From Desmodesmus armatus (lineage: Eukaryota > Chlorophyta > Chlorophyceae > Sphaeropleales > Scenedesmaceae), in the NCBI GenBank assembly GCA_007449985.2, contig VIIQ02000048.1, positions 372,001 through 436,000 of the forward strand: DNA of 64,000 nucleotides. The letters run 5' to 3'. Positions 49,501-59,975 of this stretch are shown piece by piece. Each line of letters begins with the position of its first letter. The first letter of the stretch is position 1. The translations under genes were made by a program, and so were the position numbers. The notes below the pieces were generated by a model. That model saw only the letters and a program-made list of their open reading frames with translations, searched no databases and was not told the origin of the DNA.

Positions 49501-52151
49501 ATAGGCAGAAGTTAACAGATCAAGCCAATCATTTGCTGTGCTAGCACGCAGAGCAGGACCCACAACACAGCTACTACTAGTGCTCCTGCTGCCAATGCTA
49601 AGGTGTCAGAGTGCCGTACCCCGAGCCCGAGCAACTGCGTAGACAGGGGTGAGCTCGTCGCACGGTGCAAGCAGGCTGGGTAGGGCATAACAGCCACATA
49701 GCCGTCCGGTTGCTGAATAGGGCGCACCCCAGACAAATTGCCCTTACCCAGCAGGTGCCTTCTATACACGTCCATAGCTGCAATGCAACGGGCCAGCTGA
49801 GTTTGGTGGGTGGTGCCGAACACAAGCTGCATGCACCGCTGCACTGAGTCCCCACCACCATAGGCAAATACTGAAGCATACTTGTCCCTGATATGCGGGG
49901 CACTCTAAGACAAAATGTAGCAAGTCCTCAGGCCTGTCCCCCCCACACCTGGCTACAAGTGTGTCATGCCACTCAGCACGCAACCCCCTACCAGAGCAGA
50001 GGGGGCAGGTTCGCCCATGCTGTTGTCCCCCACCATGCAGGCGTCCACTCAAGTGGTGTCCGCCAAGCCGGTACCGTCCCAAACACCGCAAGATCCCCCT
50101 AGGCAAGCATAGCTGATGGAAGCTCGGGGCATTGTCCCTCCCATGTACTACATTGGCCTCAAGGGCATGCACCCATGCGGCATGCGTCCTAAGATGGGTG
50201 CTGAGTGACACACCTGCCCTAGGGTCAGCGCCAGCAAGAACGACAGCCTGCCAGTGGGCCGCCTGATATCGCAAGGCAGCATGCATCACCGCTTCCTTGG
50301 TGATGTTGATGGCTTTGATGGAATCAACAGTCACCCCCGGTGTGCCTGAGCGCCACATGTCCCCCTCCACAAAGCCAATATCTTCCAATCCTTCCAACAA
50401 ACAGAAAGTCCAACAGTTGACGCACCCTTTCAACATCATGTATATGTCCGCTAACCACACCTGGTGGGCCAGCCGGTCGGGCTCCATGGCTGCCAGCTTG
50501 GCCCACCAACTAGCTGCCAGGGACAGCCACCGACACGGTAGGGAGGCTCGGTGGGTGTCCCTCAACAGGACGTCGCGACTGGCGGTGCGATGTGCCCCAT
50601 ACAGCTCGCGTAAAAACAAGAAGTGCACGTCGTCTGCTTCGCAGGCGCGGCCTGCGTAAGCGTCAGTCAACCATTTGTGGCACATGGAAGGCCCCCAGAT
50701 ATGTGCCCCATATGAAAGGACCGGGTCCACCAGGATGTCAAACATTCGCATGCGGAGATCACCCTGTGAGATGTGGTGAAGCCGCAACAGATGCAGCAAA
50801 CCGAACAATGCCTTGCGGCCTTTCGACGCAAGCTGACCGCTGGCTGTATCGAACCCCTTCGTCGCATGTAGCTGCAGCCCCAGGTATGTGCAACTGTCCT
50901 CGTATCTCAATGCTTGCCCCCTGTAGGTCAAGATATCCGCAGGGCAAGTAGCACCCGGTCGCCGGAACACGACAACATGTGTCTTAGCCAGGTTGACTTC
51001 CATGTCAAACAAACGGCAGAAAAGAGACAAGCAGTCCAACAGCTGCTGTATGTGGTGGCAAGCCCAAGCCAACAGGTTAACGTTATCGGCGTACATCACG
51101 TCTGGGACGCGAAGGTTGCCGATGACGGGCCCGGCGCCAGGCACTCGTCGCAGGATCAACTCATGCAATAAATCCATAAACAGTCCAAACAAAAGTGGAG
51201 ACAGCTCACTGCCCTGCCGGGTGCCACGGTGCGTCTGGAACGCCGGGCCCAGGCGGCCATTCACACACACACGCACCAACACCCTGTCATACAATGCAGT
51301 GACGGCCTCTAAGAATGGTCCATGCACCCCCAACTCCCTGCAGCGCGCTATCAACAGATCACGTCTAACGAGGTCAAAAGCCTTCCTAAAGTCAACAAAT
51401 ACAGCCCAAAGACAGGAACGCTGGGGGAAAGACCCCTGGCCTGTCCATTGCACCTGTGATATCAGGTGTTGCATTGTGAACAATGCATCCAAGCACCCAT
51501 ATTTGCCCCTGAACCCACACTGTGTCGGAGCACGAATACCCTCTCGTTCAACAATGCGGTCAAAGCGCCGATGCAGTATCCTATCCAGCACACGCCCAAA
51601 CACACTGCCAACCCCGATGGGGCGGTAGCAGTCTTTGTCAGATGGCGCTTGTGACGTCTGCGGCTTAGGGACAGGGGTGACCTTGCTGCACACTAGTTCG
51701 TCACAGCCGCCGTCACTAGCTGAGGTCAATGCCTTGTGCATGACACTTGTCACACACTCCACAAAAGGGGGGCACCCATAGGACAACTCACCACCCTCTG
51801 CTGCAGCCGTGTCTGCTGCCCCGCTGTCTGCGGCAGGTGCTTTTAGCAGTTCGCAGTTATAGGTATGCTTTCTTGCACCTCTCATGCCAGACCTTGTCCT
51901 TTTTACATGTTTCTGTTATGTGCAGGGGCCATACGGAGCTGTCTGTCGCACTAGCAAAGGCGGCAGGCATTACCCCTGTGCTGGTAGGCTGTGTGATGCT
52001 CAGCAACAGCGGAGACGACTATGGTGCCCTGTCACCTGACGCAGCTGCTGCATGGGCAAAGGAGAACGGGGTGCCCTTTGTTGAGGGACCGGAAATCGTC
52101 GAGTATATTTTGGGGAAGGCAGCAGCGGCCAACGGCAATGGCAGCATCTGA
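46529..52151 (+). CDS. ribB: 3,4-dihydroxy-2-butanone-4-phosphate synthase, archaeal-like
   Basis: Converts ribulose 5-phosphate to formate and dihydroxybutanone phosphate for riboflavin synthesis. Exons 46529-46617, 46740-46854, 47353-47460, 48124-48231, 48575-48690 and 51926-52151 (TGA) join in phase to 253 residues. Catalytic motifs are kept: REGETD near residue 33, TKTGAPDDERS, VPGHIF, and RRGHTELSVALAK. The form REGETD, the long spacer with LPYAGTAMREAAGKWPVL and the TVRRLAEL stretch resemble the stand-alone archaeal enzyme rather than the RibBA fusion (DHBP synthase plus GTP cyclohydrolase II) of plants and most bacteria; no cyclohydrolase part follows. The N-terminus (MVETAVTTG) shows no clear transit peptide, although this pathway is plastidial in plants. 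The last intron is 3.2 kb and contains a LINE. Confidence 0.85.
47607..47679 (+). repeat. Hairpin-plus-(TAACAG)n cassette, copy 2
   Basis: Located in the ribB intron 47461-48123. Same order as copy 1 at 36316: ccccatgagcc, a GAGCC/GGCTC hairpin, a second hairpin (TTCAGG/CCTGAA) and a taacagtaacag tail. The second stem differs in sequence from copy 1 but keeps pairing. Confidence 0.5.
49762..51885 (-). mobile_element. 5'-truncated non-LTR retrotransposon (LINE) reverse transcriptase
   Basis: Uninterrupted 707-codon minus-strand frame inside the last ribB intron, antisense to that gene. Reverse transcriptase blocks in order: VTPVPKP, RPIGVGSVFGRVLDRIL, FVDFRKAFDLV, GTRQGSELSPLLFGLF, the catalytic block written MYADN instead of YADD, and EVNLAKTHVVVF. 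A C-terminal cysteine/histidine motif CPLC...HFVLECPAY follows, as in many LINEs. The endonuclease domain is absent: the frame begins only about 40 bases from the intron acceptor and meets a stop upstream, so the element is 5'-truncated. The Asn for the last catalytic Asp (codon 51082-51084) suggests an inactive copy. The 3' end, left of 49762, is not defined; no poly(A) tail was seen. Confidence 0.9.
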
Positions 52152-53374
52152 GAATTGTGGTGAGGCAAGTTGTGAGCACCTGTTGAAGTGCGTGCAAGGG
52201 GATGGGTGTAGTTGGTTGGGGTTGAGGACTGCCAGCTGGCAGAGGCAGGTGACGTATTGTGTTGCTGGTGTTTTGTTGTAGCCAAGTTGCACTGTGAGTC
52301 ATCGTGATGAGTCATCGTGGGGGGAGATGGTGTTGCATTAGGTGCGTCGTGTTACAATTTTGTTACTGCGCATTGACGCAGTGGTCACCAGCTGCTGTTA
52401 TGATGAATGCAGGCGGTGCTGCTGTTGCACTTTTCAATCCACAGTACTTTTTTGTCCACCTACGGTCATGGTTGTTGGAGGTGCTTGTTGCGCCTGGCAG
52501 CTCAATTTACTGCGATGTGTAGTGCATGGGACATGATGGGCAACCACTGCCTGCAAGCGCAGCCGCCTGCGTGACAGTCCATGCACTTGTCTTCTGTCAC
52601 TGCACGGCCCAGCGGCCGCGGCGACCTGACACCATGCATCTTGCTCGGCTGTGGTCTATGCCAAGGCCTTTTTATTCAGCTAGCTGGTCGGCTGCCCACA
52701 CTGAAGTTACTCTATGCAGGTCGGAGGTTGATGTGTGTTGAGTTTGTTTGTTTGGCTTGCCATTAGTTCCGAACAAATTGTTGCAAGTTGCAACCACTGG
52801 TTGTGGTCCATAGTGGTGTCGTTTGCCTGGCCTTCGGTGCAGGGTAAAGCACTGCAGGATGCTCCCAGTGAGCACAGAAACCTGGCTTGCGGCTACTGCT
52901 GCGCTGACACGGCGTCACTCATCAGAACTTTTCGAATCCTCAACATGCTATTCACAAAGGCTCTTGGTCAATCTCATGAGATAGGCATGTCACAGAGGGA
53001 GCAGTTCAAGCAACACTGTGCAACACTGTGCAAGCAGCATGCATTATGCACCCATTGGCACAGCATACATATTGCTCATGCACGGATTTTCCCCTTCCCA
53101 GCTGTGCACTATGTCAGCGCTGACATTGTCAGTAGCCCCTGGTACAGCCCATCGTGGCTGGCTGGCCGCACTGTGCAGCCTCCCTCAGGATCCTAGCAGA
53201 ACTAGCAGCCAATTAGCTAGGAGAGCAATGCATCTTGCCTCTTGTGTGCACCCCCGTCTCAGATATCACAGGCAGGTGGACACCAATGTTGACAAGGCAG
53301 TATAATTAACTTGGTTGAACCAATGGTGTACAACGCCTAGCTCATCAAACAAGCTGGGTGGGAAATCTGTTCTT

Positions 53375-53397
53375 GGGGGGGGGGGGGGGGGGGGGGG
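53375..53397 (+). repeat. G23 homopolymer
   Basis: Uninterrupted run of 23 G in intergenic DNA. Confidence 0.95.
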
Positions 53398-53683
53398 TCA
53401 GGGTATCACGCCACCGACTGCCCCTCTGATGCACTCAGGGTAGTGAGAGACCCTTACTTCCTCTTCCGCTGCTGTCCCTCCTCTCCTTACGCTCCCGTGC
53501 TGATGCTGTCATCCCACCATCGTCGATGACAGCGCCTTGCACAGCACCACCACCAGCTGCAGCAGCCCCGCAATCCTTTCTGAGAGTTACAATGTTTCTA
53601 TCGTGGGTTTTCTGAGCGTTACCACGTTTTCCGCGACTGCGAGGGGTTTACGCGCTGACCCTTAATCTGTTCATTCTGGCAGG

Positions 53684-53689
53684 TATATA
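53684..53689 (+). promoter_or_regulatory. Candidate TATA box
   Basis: TATATA 100 bases before the ATG at 53784. The distance fits a transcription start near 53715 and a 70-base leader. Confidence 0.5.
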
Positions 53690-53783
53690 GCCTGGCGCAA
53701 GACCACATGGCTAGGGCAATCACACTTGCTTTCCCTTGAATATACATTCAGTCTTCAGTGTATCACGCACTCTGCGGTTCACG

Positions 53784-55458
53784 ATGAGGTCGATCCTTGC
53801 GTGCGTGGTGGTGTGCCTGGCTGTGCTGTGCCAGCAAGCAACAGCACAGGTGTGTCCAACCAAGGTCTGCAACGCATACTTTGAGAACGCAGCGGGCGGA
53901 CCCATGGACTGCTGCAAGTGGGACTACAACAAGGGCACCTGCAAGTGGCGAGTGGTTTGCGTGGGTGACACGAGCGGATCGTTTTCTGTGTGCAAGCAAA
54001 ACCTTGTTATTGTCACCATCCTCCGTTAGGGCTTGATGCGAGCGTTGCCAGTGCTGCCTGACCTGTTGGATCTTACGAGCAGGAAAGCTTGGTGCTCGGC
54101 ATTTTCCGTATCTGCGCATGCCCTTCAGCTAATATACCGTGTATCAACTCACTCGTGCCGCTGTCACACGGCACTCTGCAAGAGCACAGCTCAACTGTAC
54201 AACTTCAGTTTTTGTCATCAGCACCCTCAGCATGACATACAGCAGCAGTATGCTTGTCGAACATCGCTTGCATGCTGCGCTTACTTGGCTGCACACAGAG
54301 TTCTTCTCGGCTGGCTTCACACCTGCTAGCTCATACACGGACAGCTACCCACAGAGTCAACACCCTCCTTGCCATGTTTCACCCCCCCCTCTGTACAGGG
54401 CCGAACCCCTGTCTCCTTCAAGCTGGCCTTTATCTGCAAGGATGGCGCCAGGGTGCTGATCGACGGCAACAGCCAGGGGCCCAACGGCAACAACGAGTGC
54501 CGCTGCGGGGCCAGCGCCGACAAGCCCGCCCCCACCTTCAACGCTATGCAGGTGTGTGGAGCATACAGTATGCTTACGGCACAGCTGATTTCTGTGTGGT
54601 TCCCAACACAGGTGTTGCAATGTGGCGGCGGGGGGGGGGGGGGGGGGGGGGGGGGGTGTTGATCAGAGAGTGTTCAGAGTGTGCGAGCCTTGGTGTTGTG
54701 ATGTGAGCCCAGTCTGCACCTGGCGGTACGTGTCAGCCGTGTGCTGGTAGGCTCTCGTGCTATAGTCCATCACAGGCAGCGTTCCAGGATCATATACACC
54801 CTGGCCATTTCTGTTCTTTCACTCTTTGGGTCTTCAACGCTGCACACCTCACTGCAGTGCCGCCTGGCCATCTGAGCCCCGTTGACCTTCAGGCTTTACC
54901 TGTGCCTGTCTGCTGCCCCCGTCCCAAATCTGTGGCACCTATAACCCCAAGGTGGACTCTGACATCAACGGCAGTGACATCCCCTGTGGTGGCCAGAACT
55001 TCTGCAAGCACTGTGGGGGACTTGACTATGTCATGAACCAGTGCAAGAATGACAACAGGTGTTGCTTGGGGGGGGGGGGGTTGCAGCAGTGTTCTTTGCA
55101 GGGGGGAGGCAGAGTGGAGATACACAAGTGTGTGCCTGTGTTTGGGGGGGGGGGGTCGAGATCGCTGTATTGGTCTGGTGTGAGGGGAGGGGTGTGGTAG
55201 GGGTACATGCACGTGGCAGTTGGGCCACCTGGTGCATGCTCTGTCAGCAGGGGCATTGACACCTGTAGTACCTTGTGCCATGCAGTCGCATCGCTTCTCT
55301 ACTGTGCTCTGCTGTGCTGTGTCACTCATTCATGCCCCCTGACTGTCTGCTGCTGCAGGTGTGTGGCCTTCACCTTTGAGGTTGCCACAGGCTGCGGCTT
55401 CCTGAAGTCAATTCCCGCAACCAGCTCTCGCGGTGGCTGGGTGGCATACACCCGCTAA
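53784..55458 (+). CDS. Cysteine-rich secreted protein, family not recognised
   Basis: Starts with a clean signal peptide (RSILACVVVCLAVLCQQATA, cleavage before QVCPTKVC). Exons 53784-53960 and 54399-54551 join in phase; exons 54893-55058 and 55359-55458 (TAA) join in phase with each other. Between 54551 and 54893 the phases do not match by one base, so a small exon is missing or a base is lost there. Cysteine clusters: MDCCKWDYNKGTCKW, ECRCGASADKP, ICGTYNP, PCGGQNFCKHCGG, and TGCGFLKS near the end. Paired Cys and Gly-rich loops suggest a disulfide-stabilised extracellular or cell-wall protein. The promoter has a TATA box, and the introns carry long G runs. It does not show the pherophorin pattern I would expect in volvocine algae. 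Confidence 0.7.
54630..54656 (+). repeat. G27 homopolymer
   Basis: Longest G run in the window, in an intron of the cysteine-rich protein gene. Shorter G runs follow at about 55069 and 55145. Confidence 0.95.
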
Positions 55459-55472
55459 AGGGGTTACGTTGT

Positions 55473-55497
55473 AGGGTTTATGTAAACCTTAAACCCT
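55473..55497 (+). terminator. 3' UTR hairpin of telomere-like sequence with TGTAA in the loop
   Basis: AGGGTTT (55473-55479) pairs with AAACCCT (55491-55497). The 11-base loop contains TGTAA (55481-55485), a candidate poly(A) signal only 23 bases after the stop codon. The arms are inverted TTTAGGG-like units. Confidence 0.45.
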
Positions 55498-56389
55498 AAA
55501 CCCCGCCCGCTAAAACACCACGCGCACGGGCTGGCACGCATCTGTGGACCCACACAAGGGTGCAAGACAAGCAGTGAAGATGCGTGCTGTGTGGCTAAAG
55601 AAGTGTCAAAGATATGAGGCTCTCGCAACCGCGAGGATGACAGGTTGTGTGTGTTGTGAAGTGTGCAGCATACCACATGCACACGTGTTGGCAGGAAGTG
55701 GCTGCTTCCACAGTAAGCAGCTTGCGGGTTGGACTGCTTGCACATAACATGCACATGTATGTGCAGAGTCTGGGATCTGTGGCAACAAGCCAGCCCAGTC
55801 ACACAAACAAAAATGAGCAGCTCGCTGTTCACACGGAATGCAGCGACATGCACATATCACAATTCACAGTCTGTTTATGGTAGTGCCATCAATCATAGTG
55901 TGTCAAATCCGTATGGAACGTTGGTTATGTACCTCCTGTACATGCTTCACTGGACCTGTGCTAACACATGTTTGCATGCACAGAGTATGTGGATGAAGTG
56001 TGTGTGTGTGTAGACAGGTTGGGGTGTGTGTGATCAACAAGCCCAAGCCCAACCTTGGGCACAGCAGTTTCATCTCGCGGCGCTGTTCAGTGTTATGTGG
56101 CTGTGCACTTGTTCAGGGGTTTTGGATATGCTGCAGCAGCAGGAGGTTGGATAAGCTACATGCTATAGCACCCCACCTGAGGTGGGGTGTTGGTAGATTG
56201 GGTGTGAATACAGGGTTGGTTTCACCCTGTGCTGTTTGTGCGATACGCCAGTGCGATTTGATGCCCGAGCATGGTGTGGCTGGTTGGTGTGTTGTGTAGG
56301 TGTTGCTTTGTTTTGTAGGTGTGGGTTAGTGCAGAAGGTGTGGGTTTGTTGTGTAGATGTAGGTATGTTGTGTAGGTTTGTGCTGGGCA

Positions 56390-56620
56390 TCTTGCGGCTA
56401 CAGCTGCAATTGCTGTTGTTGTCAGTTGACCAAAGACCTGAACCGCAGGTACCTGACCGGTCAGCAACTGAGTTGCTGGCTGGGTCAAGTGTTGCATGGC
56501 CTTGACGTTGTCAAGTAGTGTGCAGTCCTCTATCTCGGAAAGAATGTTCCTTAGGAAGAGCTGTTGCCAAAAGTGTATGCTGTCTGGAGTACACACTGCT
56601 GGTTTTTGGTGATGGTGGTT
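56390..56620 (+). repeat. Diverged direct repeat, copy A
   Basis: Shares with copy B (57718-57910) an ordered series of blocks: gctgcaattgctgttgttgtcagttg, accaaagacctgaacc, gctggctgggtcaagt and tgctggtttttg. By eye roughly 70-75 percent alike in the matching blocks. Confidence 0.6.
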
Positions 56621-57084
56621 GCCACTGTGGAAGGTCCTGACGGCACAGGCTCCTTGCCTGTTCAGGTTCAACCTGAAGTTGCAAGGCACCTTGACCCATG
56701 CCGCTGCTGTCCGTGCAACTTGTCCAGCACAAAGCAGCACAAGCAGCCACTGTCGGCTGTGCTGGGATAGAAAAACGAGTATCACTTGCAGTCACTGCAA
56801 GTCACGGTGACTTGAGGCTTGCTCAACACTCAAAGCTGCAGTGCATGCCTGGCCTAGGCTGAATGCAGCGGCTGCAATCAGCCAGAATAGCACTGCATTG
56901 CATGCACAATGGCCAGCGTCTAGTCAACATTTTGTCTCCCATTGGAGAGAGGCTTGGCTTCAGGCTCCCTACATCGGTGTCGACAGCTTGGGCTGTTGTG
57001 TGTGTGGCCAGCCGGTACCTGTGTGGGCGGTCATCCCCGCTTATCACCTGATTTGTCTTCAAGACAATTTGTCTTCAAGATAGT

Positions 57085-57172
57085 ATCCAGCACAAAATCA
57101 CATGTTCTCTATCCAGCACAAAAATCACATGATCAGAAGACGGTCTTCTATCCAGCACAAAAATCACATAAC
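57085..57172 (+). repeat. Short tandem array, three units
   Basis: The block atccagcacaaaaatcacat occurs three times (starts at about 57085, 57111 and 57150) with spacers of different length. Confidence 0.85.
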
Positions 57173-57335
57173 AGGCACATGCAGCACTCAGGCCAAACTT
57201 CATTGCACTAATGCTGGCAATGCGGTGTGTGTTCTGGAAGTCTGTGTGCTGCAGGCAAGTGGTGGCTGGGGCAGTACAACCTGTACTCCAGCACAGTGTC
57301 AACAACGTGCATCAAGGCTCAGGCACGGGCCTTGC

Positions 57336-57508
57336 GGTTTGGGGCTCACAACTTGCAACAGTTACAGGAAGCACTTACTGCACAAATCAACAACGCAAAA
57401 CATCATGGGGCGAAGACCTGTCTGGATTCAACGCTGCTGCAGACGGCAGGTGCTGGGATACCTTGCACGTGTGCATGCTGCATTCCCTCCACTCTCCCAT
57501 TCAATGGG
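57336..57508 (+). repeat. Inverted diverged duplication, plus copy
   Basis: Matches the reverse complement of 61602-61772 over about 170 bases, including ggggctcacaacttgcaaca and tgcacaaatcaacaacgcaa. Both copies keep a frame reading WGSQLAT-TG-T-CTNQQRK, so they may derive from a protein-coding exon. Confidence 0.7.
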
Positions 57509-57717
57509 AGTGCATTCTGTGTTGGCAAGATCACCATAGACAGGCAATGCGCACACATGCTAGAACAGCACAACGCTAAACTTGGATAATACAAGCGCTC
57601 CATCAAGCTAGGATAGCACAAGAGCTTCATCATTCAGGCTATGTGTCACGCTGTATGACGGCGTGTGCATGGCATGGCGGGTTGATGTGGTGTGTGTATA
57701 TTTGTTTGGTGTTTTTT

Positions 57718-57910
57718 GGCGCTGCAGCTTCAGTTGCTGCTGCTGTCAGTTGGTCAAGGACCTAAACCCTGGTTGGTGGTTTTGCTGCTGGCTGGGTGAA
57801 GTCTGCTGCACACCCTTGATGTGGTCAATTGGCGTGCAGTCCTGTTGTTGGTTTGATCATTTCTGCCTGTTACAGGCAAATGCTGGTTTTTGTGGTGCGG
57901 TGTGCCGGCG
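57718..57910 (+). repeat. Diverged direct repeat, copy B
   Basis: Second copy of the block series at 56390-56620, about 1.3 kb away in the same orientation. Confidence 0.6.
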
Positions 57911-58284
57911 TTGCTGTGTAACCAACTGGTGGGACACCTTGCTACATCCACACTGCAGTTTTCACAGGACTATAGACCATGGTGCCACGAGGCGCTGCGG
58001 CTCTCTCTGCATGCACAGTCTGAGACTGTAGTGTCCATTCATAGATTGCAGGCTGGTCAGCAGACATGCATGCAATGCAAGCAGTTAGTGGCAGCCTGAG
58101 ACACACACTTCATACATTCTGTGCAGCCGCGGCTATGTGACGTGACAGCCTGCTGAGCAGTGACGCAGGTGATGTTGGGCCGTGCAGTTTTTGCATTGTG
58201 GTTGAGATGGTTTGGAGTCCACTGCTTGCTGCGCATTCAAGCTGCACGCGGCAACAATAGTCACATGGGAGGTTGGGCACTCAC

Positions 58285-58504
58285 CGTTGCTCTTCTGCAA
58301 GCCGAAGTACAGTCCGACCCCCAGCGCAGCCCCGGCCACAATGATGATGGTTGCCACTATTGCCAGCACCAACTTTGTCCTGCGGGTGCAAGCACAGCAG
58401 CGCCTAGAGCGGTGCTTGTCCTCATGCACACAAGCCAGGTAGGGGTCTGCTGCAACAGAAGCTGCATCCTTGCAGACTGCCGCAGTGGAGGACTTGTCCT
58501 GCAT
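58285..58504 (-). CDS. Small membrane protein, first exon only
   Basis: Minus-strand exon of 73 codons plus one base, ending in a good donor (gtgagt). From the ATG at 58504 it encodes a Cys-containing cytosolic start, a basic stretch (HEDKHRSRRCCACTRRTK) and one strong membrane segment (LVLAIVATIIIVAGAALG) followed by YFGLQKSNG. This is type II topology. Downstream exons should be below 58285, but none was identified with confidence. No family recognised. Confidence 0.5.
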
Positions 58505-59975
58505 GTCTAACTGTGCTTAGTTGCCCAGAAGCAGGCTTCTGCCACAGTGATCAGGTGGACGTCGACGCGGCCGGCTAGCAGGTGAACACTGTAAACACGA
58601 AAAAGAAAGACAGGCCTTGAAAAGCGCATGCAGGGTCAAGCTGCGACTGGCACTTTGGTCTCTTCCGAGGGCGCGCCTGCTGGTTCCGAATGCCCCACGA
58701 ACGAATATCAGTAGCCTGGTGGGCCCAAAGGTAGAAGCTAGTTTTCATATGGACCGTTTTCGACGGTCCCATAGTGGATTGTGGGAACGCCATAGGTCAC
58801 ACAAGCGTTCGGTCCCTCCGCGCCTTACAGTTTACGCTCGCGCCACCCGCCGGCATGGTGGTGATGCAGTTGACGTTTCTGCAGCAGTCCAGTGTACACC
58901 ATCAGTGCATTATGTCCTTCAAGGACACCAGTGGTGTGGGCGAGGCCGAGCACTGCCTGTGCCTGCTGCAGCTGCTGACATGAGTGTTTGCTTATAAACG
59001 CACTTGCTTGGCAGCGTCACAAGCCCAATGCAGTACATGTGACCCACCAAGCACATGCACATGCTGCCCTGCTTCCTTCTCGAAGAAGTACACAGCTGGA
59101 GCTTATGTACAAGCTTGAACCAGGTAGCCCTGCAGCCACTGTGGCATACAGTACATATCCTGTTCTGAAAACCATAGAAACATAGATCTATGGTTGACAG
59201 CACGTGCCTGTGCTGTGCTCGCCCAATCACTAGTCAGGCAAGGGTGTGTGCATCTGGTTACTCCCTGCGCCCCATCAGGGCGCAGGAGTCCCGGTACTGC
59301 CGCTGATGGTCCATGTCCATATGCCCTGTGGGACAAGGCGGCCAGGTCCAGCTGCAGTAACTGCTGCCAGTCCTCTTCAAACAGAGCTGCATGTGTGATG
59401 GTGCAGACAGCAGCAACAGCACTGCAGCATACCAGCTGTAGTGCCCCATCCATCAGAGGGCGGTTGATGACGTGTTCTGTCGGTGGTTTCTTTGGTTCTG
59501 GCTTACAGGACAGCCTTGCGGCTTAGGGTGAAATTGTGTCTTCTGCATGGTTGGCACGGGTAAGACGCACGAGCTGCTGCTGTCCACGAAGAATAACACT
59601 TCATGATTTCAAGCATACGGACAGGCGTCAGTGCCCCAGACAAGCAGAGCTCCTCCATACGCCCTGCAGGAGTCGATGCTGCACATTCGCGCGGAAGCGC
59701 CAAAAATCCTTCTACCGGCGTCTCCGTCCGTAAATGCTCAAAAAACCCTATTTCCCCTCTCCTCCGGAACAGAACAAGCCGCGTGCCAAGGCCTTTATCG
59801 GATTTGTCGATAGCGTTGCCAGATGGCCAATGGAATACCACGCCATTTCGGTCGGTCTGACTTGACCTTTGGGCTGACCAACAGCTCCACCAACGCTATA
59901 AGAAGGAGGCGTTCACAGTCAAGCACATTTTCTCCAACGCGAGCATCCCGCCTCAAACCGTTTCAACGATCCATC
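58505..59975. other. Divergent intergenic region, possible minus-strand exon
   Basis: Separates the minus gene at 58504 from the fasciclin gene at 59976. A minus frame of 112 codons (59841-59503), with VLFRRRGEIGFFEHLRTETP, and a frame near 59,300 with FEEDWQQLLQLDLAALSHRA look weakly coding, but no domain or closed gene model was found. Confidence 0.4.
59897..59902 (+). promoter_or_regulatory. Candidate TATA box of the fasciclin gene
   Basis: TATAAG 79 bases before the ATG at 59976, a plausible core promoter position. Confidence 0.45.

Larger units (their letters stand above)
52152..53783. other. Intergenic: ribB 3' UTR and promoter of the next gene
   Basis: No exon supported on either strand. 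Holds a G23 run (53375-53397) and a TATATA box at 53684. Confidence 0.6.
55501..58284. other. Duplication-rich region with no settled gene
   Basis: Contains two diverged direct repeats, a short tandem array and one arm of a diverged inverted duplication, listed separately. Further exons of the membrane-protein gene starting at 58504 (minus) must lie here if that gene is real, but I could not identify them. Confidence 0.5.

Noticed and set aside
59503..59841. 112-codon minus-strand frame near the fasciclin promoter
   Set aside because: Composition is weakly protein-like, but there is no domain, no clear splice partner and it overlaps the presumed promoter; kept only as a note in the intergenic entry.
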